Assembly (NCBI GenBank): GCA_020852835.1
Contig: JADZAC010000020.1
Span: 1-39,203, forward strand
Length of the DNA: 39,203 bases
Direction: 5' to 3'
Origin: Flavobacteriales bacterium
GTDB lineage: Bacteria > Bacteroidota > Bacteroidia > Flavobacteriales_F > PHOS-HE28
Part shown: piece after piece, positions 6,917-14,275 of the stretch
Layout: the number at the start of each line of letters is the position of its first letter
Position numbering within the stretch: the stretch's first letter is position 1
The notes under the pieces: generated by a model
Seen by the model: only the letters and a program-made list of their open reading frames with translations
The model's database searches: none
Told to the model about the DNA's origin: nothing
Program-made: the position numbers and the translations under genes

Positions 6917-7573
6917 ATGAAATGCCTTGATCGCCCTGCTTCGTTGCTGTTCGTACTGCTATGCCCCCTGCTGATGGCCGCACAGGAATCGCGCAACGGC
7001 CCCAAACTGGGCGTGGGCATCGCCACGCAAACGGCCGGTCAATTCCTGGCTTGGGCCGGCTTGCCCAAGGTGGGCCCGGTGGCTGGCTGGAGCTTCGAGG
7101 CACCCATCACCGGGCAGGTTTCCCTGTTGATCGAACCGATGTACATCGGCAAGGGCAGTGTTACGGTGAACAGTGTGTACAAAACACGCACCTCGATCGC
7201 GCTGAACTACCTGGAAATGCCGCTGTTGCTGAAGGTAAGCACCAACCCCGACCCGCAGGGCCTGTACCTGAGCGGCGGCCTGATGTACGGCTACTTGCTC
7301 TTCGGAAAACAGAAAGTGTTCGACCACGGCAACCTGGTATCGGAGATCGAGTTCAGCCCTTCAGGCCATACCAACCGCGGGCAATGGAGCGCGGCAGTGG
7401 GGCTGGGCCAAGAGGTGGGCAGCTGGCTGATCGAGCTGCGCGGCCAGAGCAGCCTGAACACGTTCGACATACTGGTGCGCTCGCACAACGTGGTGTACTC
7501 GCTGCAAGTGGCCTGGCGCTTCCCTACGCAGGAGGAGAAGGAACGCAAACGGGCAAGGGAGCACCAGGAGTAG
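6917..7573 (+). CDS. Outer-membrane beta-barrel protein (PorT-like fold)
   Basis: The 218-residue product has a signal peptide (SLLFVLLCPLLMAAQ, cleavage after MAAQ) and alternating-polarity strands such as LGVGIATQTAGQFLAWAGLP, VSLLIEPMYIG, LYLSGGLMYGYLLFG and VVYSLQVAWRF at the C-terminus, typical of the Bacteroidota outer-membrane beta-barrel domain (PF13568 type, PorT-like). The end is a charged tail (EEKERKRAREHQE). The ATG at 6917 is preferred because it starts the signal peptide; an upstream in-frame ATG at 6845 would put 24 non-hydrophobic residues in front. It is convergent with the SpoIID gene. Function beyond being an outer-membrane barrel is unknown. Confidence 0.8.
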   Translation: MKCLDRPASLLFVLLCPLLMAAQESRNGPKLGVGIATQTAGQFLAWAGLPKVGPVAGWSFEAPITGQVSLLIEPMYIGKGSVTVNSVYKTRTSIALNYLEMPLLLKVSTNPDPQGLYLSGGLMYGYLLFGKQKVFDHGNLVSEIEFSPSGHTNRGQWSAAVGLGQEVGSWLIELRGQSSLNTFDILVRSHNVVYSLQVAWRFPTQEEKERKRAREHQE

Positions 7574-7612
7574 GGGCCCTGCCCTCGCCTTGGATACGTG
7601 TTGCCGGGGCGT

Positions 7613-8779
7613 TCACTGGCCCTCGTCGCGGAAGAAATCGAGGTTCTGGAGCTTCACCAGGTGCACACTGGAGAAGTAGTGGTGCAGGATATCGGAGTAG
7701 CTGTAGCCGTGGCGCGCCATGTGCATGGCGCCTTCCTGGCAGAGGCCCACACCGTGGCCGAATCCGCGGCCGGAAAGCACGACCATGTCCCCTTCGGGCC
7801 GCACGCTGAAGAATGCCGACCGCAGGTGCAGGTCCTTGCGCAGCTGTGTGAGGGGAACGGCCGGGCTGATGTTGGCCAGGAAGTTGTCGCGGCAGGCGGG
7901 GCTGTAGTTGGTTACGCGGGCCACTACATTGTTGTCATCCGTATCCACACCGAACTCCCGCTTGAGGTAGCCCAGCCATTTGGTGCGCGGCAGGTTCTTT
8001 TGCCATACCGCGTGCGGTTCACGCAGGCAGAAGGTATCCACGGTGCCCAGCAAATACGGCTCGCTTTTGCTCCACACATCCTCGGCATTCATGGTTTCAC
8101 CGCCGCAGTTGCTGTGGAAGGTGGCGTGGATCAGGCGGATGTCCGAGTCCACCACCACCAGGTCCCGCGTGAGGGCCACGGCTTGGCGGATGCTATCTTG
8201 GCGGTTGCGGCCGTGGAACACTTGGCAGTGCACGGCATCACACACCTCGAACCCATCGCCGGCATGACGGCGCTTGTTGGCCAAGGCGTAGGTGCGGCAG
8301 CATACGGCCTGCAGTTTGTAGTACTCCAGCCATTGGTCCTTTCCGGCTTCGGCCTGCACCACGCCGGCCACATAATCCTCCAAGGGCACAGTGGCCACCA
8401 GGCGGAAGCCGCCTCCGGTCTTGGCGACCTCCAGATCACCGGGATAGGCGCGCTCCGCCGACTTGGGCGCCATGTTCCGCAAGCGGAAGCCGCGGCCTAC
8501 CGGCGATCGGAACACGAGGGAATTGCTGGCGGTGAGGTCCAGCAGGAGCGAACGCGCATGGATGCCTTGTTCCGTGGCCTTGATCACCAGTCCATCCGTG
8601 GAGGAGAGCTCGGCAGCCTGTTTGCCGTCCACCCAGATGGTCAACGGCCCGCCGTCGCCCATCACCATCACCTGGCGGCCGGGGTGCTCGCGGAAGAGGC
8701 CCACGCGCATGCTGGCGTATTGGGCGGAAGCCGTGCCGGCAATGACCGCAATGATGAACAGGAGCACTCCCCGGAGCAT
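7613..8779 (-). CDS. SpoIID/LytB domain-containing protein
   Basis: The 388-residue product has a short signal peptide (GVLLFIIAVIAGTASAQ). The core matches the SpoIID/LytB domain: VPLEDYVAGVVQAEAGKDQW, LQAVCCRTYALANK, then HCQVFHG, TFHSNCGGET and the C-terminal SGRGFGHGVGLCQEGAM. In sporulating Firmicutes SpoIID is a lytic transglycosylase acting on denuded glycan strands; in Bacteroidota, which do not sporulate, the homologues are presumed cell-wall or amidase-enhancer proteins of unknown role. An E in the LEDYVAGVVQAEA helix matches the catalytic Glu region. It lies 45 nt after lpxB and probably also has its own promoter. Confidence 0.88.
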   Translation of the reverse strand: MLRGVLLFIIAVIAGTASAQYASMRVGLFREHPGRQVMVMGDGGPLTIWVDGKQAAELSSTDGLVIKATEQGIHARSLLLDLTASNSLVFRSPVGRGFRLRNMAPKSAERAYPGDLEVAKTGGGFRLVATVPLEDYVAGVVQAEAGKDQWLEYYKLQAVCCRTYALANKRRHAGDGFEVCDAVHCQVFHGRNRQDSIRQAVALTRDLVVVDSDIRLIHATFHSNCGGETMNAEDVWSKSEPYLLGTVDTFCLREPHAVWQKNLPRTKWLGYLKREFGVDTDDNNVVARVTNYSPACRDNFLANISPAVPLTQLRKDLHLRSAFFSVRPEGDMVVLSGRGFGHGVGLCQEGAMHMARHGYSYSDILHHYFSSVHLVKLQNLDFFRDEGQ

Positions 8780-8786
8780 GACGGCG

Positions 8787-8794
8787 CGAAACTA
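8787..8794 (-). promoter_or_regulatory. -7 promoter element of the SpoIID-domain gene
   Basis: TAGTTTCG reads toward the gene, one mismatch to TAnnTTTG, with 7 nt to the ATG at 8779, the same spacing as at tetR, surE and the lytic transglycosylase gene. Confidence 0.5.
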
Positions 8795-8824
8795 TCCTTG
8801 GCCTTCGGGGCAGATCGGCGCGGT

Positions 8825-9934
8825 TCACAGACTTTTCCACACCCGATCGGCCACATGTGCCGATGCCCCGGCACCGCCCAACCGGGTGCGCAGTTCCGAG
8901 AAGTCGTGCTGCATGCGCCGCCGGTACGCTGCATCGTGCAGCAAGCGCTCCAACTCCTGCCGCAATGCCGCAGGCCGCATGTCGCGCTGGATCAGTTCCC
9001 GCACCACTTCACGCCCCATGATCAGGTTCACCAGGGAGATGAACGGCACTTGGATGAAACGTTTGGCCAACCAGATGTTGAGCGCGCCACCGCTGTAGCA
9101 AACGGCCTCGGGCGTGCCGATGAGGGCCGTTTCGAGCGTGGCGGTGCCGCTGGTCACCAGGGCTGCTTCGGCCTGGCGAAGCAGCCCGTAGGTGCCGCCG
9201 GCCACCAGCTGCACCGGTGCCGCGCCGATGAGGGCATGGTAAACTTCCGGAGGCACCGAAGGAGCGGCGGCCACCACAAAGCGGTGATCGGGAAGATCCT
9301 TGACCACGGCGAGCATGGCGGGCAGCATGCGGCGGATCTCCTGCAGGCGGCTGCCCGGCAACAGGGCCACCACCGGGCGGGCATCCTCAACGCTGGATAC
9401 CGCGGGGGCGAGATCGTCCTGTTCCAAGGCATCCAGCAGGGGGTGCCCAACGAACTCCACCTCCATGCCGCGCGCGGCATACCAATCCTTCTCGAAGGGC
9501 AGGATCACGAACATGCGGTCCACGTCGCGGCGAATGGCTTTGATGCGGCCGGCCTTCCAAGCCCAGAGCTGCGGACTGATGTAGTAGAACACCTTGATCC
9601 CCTTGGCCCGGGCGAAGCGGGCGATGCGCAGGTTGAAACCGGGGTAGTCGATGAGCACCACCGCATCGGGCTTGAAGCGCAACAGGTCCTCCTGGCAGGC
9701 CTTGATGTTGCGCAGGATGGTGCGCAGGTGCAGCAGTACCTGGGTGAAGCCCATGAAGGCCAGTTCGCGGTAATGCTTCACCACTTCGGCCCCGGCCGCC
9801 TGCATGCGATCGCCTCCCCAGGCACGTACGGCGATGCCCTGCGCGCCTGCGCGCTGCTTGAGCGCACGGATGAGGTTGGCGCCATGGAGGTCGCCACTGG
9901 CCTCCCCGGCGATCACATAAAGTCTCTTCCCCAT
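8825..9934 (-). CDS. lpxB: Lipid-A-disaccharide synthase LpxB
   Basis: The 369-residue GT19 enzyme joins 2,3-diacylglucosamine-1-phosphate with its UDP form to give the lipid A disaccharide at the inner face of the cytoplasmic membrane. Motifs: VIAGEASGDLHGANLI at the N-terminus, MGFTQVLLHL, YISPQLWAWKAGRI, LLPGSRLQEI and the donor-binding SGTATLETALIGTPE, all in family order and with normal length. The start at 9934 is fixed by MGKRLYVIAGEASGD; longer readings upstream only run through the preceding membrane-protein gene, which it overlaps by 22 nt. It belongs to the surE operon. Confidence 0.96.
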   Translation of the reverse strand: MGKRLYVIAGEASGDLHGANLIRALKQRAGAQGIAVRAWGGDRMQAAGAEVVKHYRELAFMGFTQVLLHLRTILRNIKACQEDLLRFKPDAVVLIDYPGFNLRIARFARAKGIKVFYYISPQLWAWKAGRIKAIRRDVDRMFVILPFEKDWYAARGMEVEFVGHPLLDALEQDDLAPAVSSVEDARPVVALLPGSRLQEIRRMLPAMLAVVKDLPDHRFVVAAAPSVPPEVYHALIGAAPVQLVAGGTYGLLRQAEAALVTSGTATLETALIGTPEAVCYSGGALNIWLAKRFIQVPFISLVNLIMGREVVRELIQRDMRPAALRQELERLLHDAAYRRRMQHDFSELRTRLGGAGASAHVADRVWKSL

Positions 9935-10233
9935 AGCAGCAGCAGCAGTACGATCACCGCCCCGTAGGTGAGCATGGCCCCGATGACCCCGCGCATGGCC
10001 TTGAGCATGCGCCGGCGGTCCAGCGCAAAGAAGCACACCACATCGGCCAGCAGGCTCAGCGACAGGGTGGGCGCAATGTTCCCGCGGATGCCGAAGAGCA
10101 TGTTGCGCAACAGGAAATCCAGCTCCAGCTCGGGCCGAAGCACGGTGACCGCGAAGGCCGAGTAGCCCAGCAGGCCCGCAAAGGGCAGCACCAGTCCCAG
10201 TGCGTAGCCGAACCACACCTTGTCAAAGCGCAT
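9913..10233 (-). CDS. Small hypothetical membrane protein between surE and lpxB
   Basis: The 106-residue product has about three membrane segments: GYALGLVLPFAGLLGYSAFA, a middle segment around NIAPTLSLSLLADVVCFFAL, and the C-terminal GVIGAMLTYGAVIVLLLLLW. It overlaps surE by 11 nt at its start and lpxB by 22 nt at its end, so the three genes are tightly coupled. I know no function. The place between surE and lpxB suggests an envelope role, which is inference only. Its end, which reads into lpxB in another frame, fits a real gene because the codon pattern and the hydrophobicity are maintained to the stop. Confidence 0.75.
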   Translation of the reverse strand: MRFDKVWFGYALGLVLPFAGLLGYSAFAVTVLRPELELDFLLRNMLFGIRGNIAPTLSLSLLADVVCFFALDRRRMLKAMRGVIGAMLTYGAVIVLLLLLWGRDFM

Positions 10234-11002
10234 GGTCCCAGGTGGCAATGTGTTGCAGCTCGTGGTGGGCGGTCATGTCGAATTGTACCGGCACCACGCT
10301 GGCAAAGCCATTGCCGGTGGCCCACACGTCGGTGTCCTCTGCCTGGTCCTTGGCGAGGAATTCGCCCTTGAGCCAGTGGTATTCATGGCCGGCGGGATCG
10401 CGCCGGGTCTCCACCGCATCGGCCCAATGACCGGGGGCCTGCCGGCACACATGGATGCCTTTGAGCGGCCCGCAAGCGGCCGGCGGGATGTTCACGTTCA
10501 GGCAGCAGCCCTGGCGCAAGCCGTGCTTGAGCACATTGGCGGTAACGGAGCGCACCACCGGCAGGGTGTGCGCGAAGGAGGCGTCGATGCCGTATTCCAT
10601 CAGCGAGAAGCCAATGCTGGGAATGCCTTCCAACGCCCCTTCCACGGCCGCGCTCATGGTACCGCTGTACAGCACGTTGATGCTGAGGTTGCTGCCGTGG
10701 TTGATGCCGCTGACCAACAGCGACGGGCGCCCCTTGATGATGTGGTAGACCGCCAGCTTCACGCAGTCCACCGGGGTGCCACTGCAGCTGTAGGCGGCGA
10801 TGCCGTCGGCAAACTCCACCTGGCGCAAGCGCAGGAAGTTGTGGATCGTGATGGCATGGCCCATGGCGCTTTGCGGCTTGTCCGGTGCCACCACAAGTAC
10901 GTCGCCGAACGCCGCCATTTCCTGCGCGAGGTGCTGTATGCCCGGGGCGAAGATGCCGTCGTCATTGGTAACGAGGATCAACGGTCGGTCTGTTTTCTTC
11001 AT
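10223..11002 (-). CDS. surE: 5'/3'-nucleotidase SurE
   Basis: The 259-residue SurE-family metal-dependent phosphatase removes phosphate from nucleoside monophosphates. The metal site is seen in LVTNDDGIFAPGI (the two Asp), then VVAPDKPQSAMGHAITIHN and VSGINHGSNLSINVLYSGTM (the Asn ligand and GT-A region), all in canonical order. Length is normal. The start ATG at 11002 is preceded by a perfect TAnnTTTG box. It heads an operon with the small membrane protein and lpxB, an arrangement I recall from other Bacteroidota. Confidence 0.95.
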   Translation of the reverse strand: MKKTDRPLILVTNDDGIFAPGIQHLAQEMAAFGDVLVVAPDKPQSAMGHAITIHNFLRLRQVEFADGIAAYSCSGTPVDCVKLAVYHIIKGRPSLLVSGINHGSNLSINVLYSGTMSAAVEGALEGIPSIGFSLMEYGIDASFAHTLPVVRSVTANVLKHGLRQGCCLNVNIPPAACGPLKGIHVCRQAPGHWADAVETRRDPAGHEYHWLKGEFLAKDQAEDTDVWATGNGFASVVPVQFDMTAHHELQHIATWDHAL

Positions 11003-11009
11003 CGGGGCG

Positions 11010-11017
11010 CAAAGCTA
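11010..11017 (-). promoter_or_regulatory. -7 promoter element of the surE operon
   Basis: TAGCTTTG matches TAnnTTTG exactly and ends 7 nt before the surE ATG. No clear -33 box is seen at N19-21. Confidence 0.65.
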
Positions 11018-11135
11018 AGCCGGTGCCATGCGCCGCTGGTGTTCCGGCCCGCAAGCGGTCGGCAGCGGGTCGCGGCCATACCGGAGGTTCACGCCCGCCG
11101 CTGACCAACATCAGCATCGGCGGTGGCCGGCGTGC

Positions 11136-11143
11136 GATCTTTG
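11136..11143 (+). promoter_or_regulatory. -7 promoter element of ridA
   Basis: GATCTTTG has one mismatch to TAnnTTTG and ends 5 nt before the ridA ATG at 11149. It shares the 146-bp divergent region with the surE promoter. Confidence 0.5.
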
Positions 11144-11148
11144 GCCGC

Positions 11149-11526
11149 ATGAAAAAGCCAATTTTCCCCGCCGGTGCCGCCAAGCCGCTGGCCCCCTACT
11201 CCCCTGCCGTGGAAGCCAACGGCCTGGTGTTCCTCAGCGGCCAGATCGCGCTGATCGGCGATACCGGGCAGCTGCGCATGGACTCCATCGCTGCGGAGAC
11301 CGAGCAGGTGATGGAGAACCTCGGCATGCTGCTCCGGGCGGCGGGCCTGGATTTCGGCCACCTGGTGAAGTGCACCATTTTCATGAGCAGCATGGAGCAT
11401 TACGGCGCGGTGAACGAGGTGTACGGCAAGTACTTCACCGATGCGCCGCCCGCACGGGAAGCCGTGGCGGTGAAGGGACTGCCGCGCGGGGTGAACGTGG
11501 AGATCAGCGGGATCGCCTGCCGGTGA
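11149..11526 (+). CDS. ridA: RidA family reactive intermediate/imine deaminase
   Basis: The 125-residue product hydrolyses reactive 2-aminoacrylate-type enamines and imines released by PLP enzymes, in the cytoplasm. The RidA signature is present: APYSPAVEANGLVFLSGQIA at the start, then PPAREAVAVKGLPRGVNVEI, with the substrate-binding Arg and the Glu near the C-terminus. It has the usual length and forms a trimer in known members. The ATG at 11149 fits the family start (KKPIFPAGAAKPLAPYS); an in-frame upstream start at 11023 would extend through the promoter. It ends 15 nt from a convergent membrane-protein gene. Confidence 0.93.
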   Translation: MKKPIFPAGAAKPLAPYSPAVEANGLVFLSGQIALIGDTGQLRMDSIAAETEQVMENLGMLLRAAGLDFGHLVKCTIFMSSMEHYGAVNEVYGKYFTDAPPAREAVAVKGLPRGVNVEISGIACR

Positions 11527-11541
11527 GCGGCCAAGCCCAAG

Positions 11542-12024
11542 CTATCGCAAGGCCTTGCGGTGGATGAAGTAGAGGTAGCACCAGTTGAGGGCCAGGATGA
11601 ACCCCACGAAGCTGAGGGTGACCGGCCCGGCGATGAGGATGGGCACCAACATGCCCAGCAATTGTGCGCTGGTGTAGATGTGAAAGCCGTCCTTCCGCCC
11701 CTGCCACATGCGCAGGGTGCCGATGAACCGGGCCAGGGTGCGCAGGGCGAAGATGCCCATCAGTGCGGGGCCGTGGGCCTTCATCAGGCCGATGTAGGCC
11801 GTCAACATTTCCTGCTGTTCCGGTTGCATGAAGGCGGCATAGGCCTGCTCCACCATGGTGCGCAGCTCCTCCTCCGGCATGGTGCGCATGGCATAGGCCA
11901 CGGGGATGCCCAGCAGGTACAACGGGAATACCAGGCCTTGGTTGATGAAGCTGGCCGTGCACAGCCAGGTGAGCGTGCGCGGCCGCGTCACCGGTGCGGG
12001 AGAAGAAGATGTTTGCGGATCCAC
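11542..12024 (-). CDS. Hypothetical four-helix membrane protein
   Basis: From a GTG start at 12024 the product has 160 residues with hydrophobic segments around WLCTASFINQGLVFPLYLLG, GPALMGIFALRTLARFIGTL and a C-terminal pair (LLGMLVPILIAGPVTL and FVGFILALNWCYLYFIH). A Met/Glu-rich loop (MPEEELRTMVEQAYAAFMQP) lies between the first two. There is no ATG near the start; a TTG at 12039 lies within the T-run of the preceding terminator, so GTG is preferred. Its layout (N-terminal hydrophobic pair, charged loop, C-terminal hydrophobic pair) resembles the upstream gene and they may be distant paralogues. Function unknown. Confidence 0.7.
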   Translation of the reverse strand: MDPQTSSSPAPVTRPRTLTWLCTASFINQGLVFPLYLLGIPVAYAMRTMPEEELRTMVEQAYAAFMQPEQQEMLTAYIGLMKAHGPALMGIFALRTLARFIGTLRMWQGRKDGFHIYTSAQLLGMLVPILIAGPVTLSFVGFILALNWCYLYFIHRKALR

Positions 12025-12037
12025 GGCGCGAAGCAAC

Positions 12038-12068
12038 AAAAAAGCCCCCGGACCGGCCGGAGGCTTTT
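12038..12068 (-). terminator. Rho-independent terminator after the 12088-12582 gene
   Basis: A 12-bp stem (AAAAGCCCCCGG with CCGGAGGCTTTT, one mismatch) and 5-nt loop is followed on the minus strand by six T. A-runs on the other side would also let it work on the plus strand. It lies between two minus-strand genes, so the downstream gene needs its own promoter; TTGCTTCG at 12035..12028 is a weak candidate. Confidence 0.8.
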
Positions 12069-12087
12069 GAAAAAGGAGTTGGGCCGA

Positions 12088-12582
12088 TCAGTGCATGTGC
12101 TTGAGATTCACTGCGTAAAGAACAATGAACACCAGCGAGAAGAACCCCACGAACCCCACGGAGAACAGGGCGATCATGCTGCCGCCGAGGAAATAGACGG
12201 TGGTGACCAGCCCCCCCACCGATGCGAGCACGTACAGCCAGAAGCCGCTCTTGCGCAGGTTCCACATTTGCCAAACGCCGAACAGGCTGAGCAGCGAAAG
12301 CACGATGTTGCTGATGCCGATGGGCTTGGCATTGGCGGCAGACCGCTCGGCCAAATTCATGGCCGAATCGAGCATTTGCCCGGGCAGCCCGCTCGCCTGG
12401 TCGCCCAGATCGGCCCGCGCTTGTTCCATTTCCACACGGGCCTTTTCCAACGCGGCGGCTTGGTCCACGGTGAGGTTTTGGATCCCGCTGAACACGCCCC
12501 ACGCGCCCATGATGAAGCTGAGTATACAGATCACGGTAAGCAAGGTGGGCCGGGCGGGCATGGTTTGGGTAGCGTCACTCAT
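12088..12582 (-). CDS. Hypothetical membrane protein
   Basis: The 164-residue product has an N-terminal membrane helix (LLTVICILSFIMGAWGVFSG), a long amphipathic Ala/Glu-rich loop (about 45-85), and three further hydrophobic segments (ISNIVLSLLSLFGVWQMW, FWLYVLASVGGLVTTVYFLG and ALFSVGFVGFFSLVFIVLYA) before ending NLKHMH. This resembles uncharacterised DUF4064-like or general membrane proteins common in Bacteroidota; I do not claim a family. An ATG four codons upstream (12594) is also possible. A strong terminator follows directly. Confidence 0.75.
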   Translation of the reverse strand: MSDATQTMPARPTLLTVICILSFIMGAWGVFSGIQNLTVDQAAALEKARVEMEQARADLGDQASGLPGQMLDSAMNLAERSAANAKPIGISNIVLSLLSLFGVWQMWNLRKSGFWLYVLASVGGLVTTVYFLGGSMIALFSVGFVGFFSLVFIVLYAVNLKHMH

Positions 12583-12606
12583 GGTTTGGTGCATGTTTGG
12601 TTGCGC

Positions 12607-12614
12607 CGAATGTA
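12607..12614 (-). promoter_or_regulatory. -7 promoter element of the 12088-12582 gene
   Basis: TACATTCG has one mismatch to TAnnTTTG. It lies 12 nt before the ATG at 12594 and 24 nt before the one at 12582. Confidence 0.45.
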
Positions 12615-12753
12615 AGCGCCCCCGGCGATCAACCGCAGCCCCGGTGAAAGGATCCTGCCCGATCGATCGTTGAAAACAGCGCAAGTGCCCGCCCGGCATG
12701 CCCGTACTGCGGTACCGGGCCGGGGGCGGCTTCCGCGCTTCACCCCGTACAGC

Positions 12754-12761
12754 TACCTTCG
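12754..12761 (+). promoter_or_regulatory. -7 promoter element of lpdA
   Basis: TACCTTCG has one mismatch to TAnnTTTG and would give a leader of about 60 nt. The 12615-12828 stretch also holds a perfect 10-bp palindrome CGATCGATCG (12660-12669) and a GTAC-tgcg-GTAC hairpin flanked by CCC/GGG near 12690-12725, possible regulatory sites of unknown use. Confidence 0.45.
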
Positions 12762-12828
12762 CGCCGCGCAATACCACGGGCAAGCACGAAAGCCTGCCAC
12801 CATCCATACCAATCCCCATCACCAGCAG

Positions 12829-14217
12829 ATGAGCTATGACCTGATCGTTCTCGGCAGCGGCCCCGGCGGCTATGTGGCTGCCATCCGTGCCAGCCAACTG
12901 GGCCTGAAGACCGCCGTAGTGGAAAAAGAATCCCTGGGAGGCATCTGCCTCAACTGGGGCTGCATCCCCACCAAGGCCCTGCTGAAGAGCGCCAACGTGT
13001 TCGAGTACATCAACCACGCCAAAGACTATGGCATCAATGTGGGCACGCCCACAGCAGACTTCAAGGGCGTGGTGCAACGCAGCCGCGACGTGGCCAAGGG
13101 CATGAGCAACGGCGTGCAGTTCCTGATGAAGAAGAACAAGATCGACGTGGTGATGGGCACCGGCGTGCTCAAGCCCGGCAAGAAGCTGGAGGTGACCGGC
13201 GCCGACGGTAAAAAGCAGGTGCTCGAGGCCAAGCACATCATCATCGCCACGGGTGCCCGCAGCCGTGAACTGCCCGCCTTGAAGCAGGACGGCAAAAAGG
13301 TGATCGGCTACCGCGAGGCCATGGTGCTGCCCGAGATGCCCAAGAGCATGGTGGTGGTGGGCAGCGGCGCCATTGGCAGCGAGTTCGCCTATTTCTACAA
13401 TGCCATGGGGACCAAGGTGACCTTGGTGGAATTCATGCCCAATGTGGTGCCGGTGGAAGATGAAGAAGTGAGCAAACAGCTGGAAAGGAGCTTCAAGAAA
13501 CAGGGCATCGACGTGATGACCTCCAGCGAGGTGACCAAGGTGGACACCAGCGGCAAGGGCTGCAAGGTGACCGTGAAGAACGCCAAGGGCGAACAGGTGA
13601 TCGAGTGCGACATCGTGCTGAGCGCCGTGGGCATCGCCTCCAACATCGAAGGCATCGGCCTGGAAGAAACGGGCATCATCACCGACAAGGGCAAGATCAA
13701 GGTGGACCCGTTCTATGCCACCAACATCCCGGGCTACTATGCCATTGGCGATGTGGTGCCCGGCCAAGCCTTGGCGCACGTGGCCAGCGCGGAGGGCATC
13801 ATCTGCGTGGAAAAGATCGCCGGGCACAGCCCCGAACCGCTGGATTACAACAATATCCCGGGCTGCACCTACTGCTCGCCCGAGGTGGCCAGCGTGGGCT
13901 ACACCGAGAAGGCCGCCAAGGAAAAAGGCTACGCCCTGAAAGTGGGCAAGTTCCCCTTCAGCGCCAGTGGCAAGGCCAGTGCGGCCGGTGCCAAGGACGG
14001 TTTCATCAAGCTGATCTTCGATGCGAAATACGGCGAGCTGCTGGGGGCGCACATGATCGGCATGAACGTTACGGAAATGATCGCCGAGTGCGTGGCCTTG
14101 CGCAAGCTGGAGACCACCGGCCACGAGATCATTAAAACGGTGCACCCCCACCCCACCATGAGCGAGGCCGTGATGGAAGCGGCCGCTGCGGCCTACGGCG
14201 AAGTGATCCACCTCTAG
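12829..14217 (+). CDS. lpdA: Dihydrolipoyl dehydrogenase (E3)
   Basis: The 462-residue flavoprotein reoxidises dihydrolipoamide with NAD+ in the pyruvate, 2-oxoglutarate or branched-chain dehydrogenase complexes and the glycine cleavage system. Evidence: FAD-binding GSGPGGYVAAIRASQLG, redox disulfide GGICLNWGCIPTKALL, NAD-binding VVVGSGAIGSEFAYFY, the YAIGDVV flavin motif and the C-terminal catalytic TVHPHPTMSEAVMEAA. Length is normal. The ATG at 12829 puts SYDLIVLGSGPGGY at the N-terminus as expected; the in-frame start at 12670 would add 53 unrelated residues. The E1 and E2 genes are not in the window, so which complex it serves cannot be told. Confidence 0.97.
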   Translation: MSYDLIVLGSGPGGYVAAIRASQLGLKTAVVEKESLGGICLNWGCIPTKALLKSANVFEYINHAKDYGINVGTPTADFKGVVQRSRDVAKGMSNGVQFLMKKNKIDVVMGTGVLKPGKKLEVTGADGKKQVLEAKHIIIATGARSRELPALKQDGKKVIGYREAMVLPEMPKSMVVVGSGAIGSEFAYFYNAMGTKVTLVEFMPNVVPVEDEEVSKQLERSFKKQGIDVMTSSEVTKVDTSGKGCKVTVKNAKGEQVIECDIVLSAVGIASNIEGIGLEETGIITDKGKIKVDPFYATNIPGYYAIGDVVPGQALAHVASAEGIICVEKIAGHSPEPLDYNNIPGCTYCSPEVASVGYTEKAAKEKGYALKVGKFPFSASGKASAAGAKDGFIKLIFDAKYGELLGAHMIGMNVTEMIAECVALRKLETTGHEIIKTVHPHPTMSEAVMEAAAAAYGEVIHL

Positions 14218-14275
14218 GAAGGACACCGGCGGCGATGGTGGCCCGGCGCCGCCCCCGCCGCCTGCAACGGCACAG

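Noticed and set aside
7598-9967. A 789-codon open frame on the plus strand
   Set aside because: Antisense to the SpoIID-domain and lpxB genes, both clear from motifs; a shadow of GC-rich codon use.
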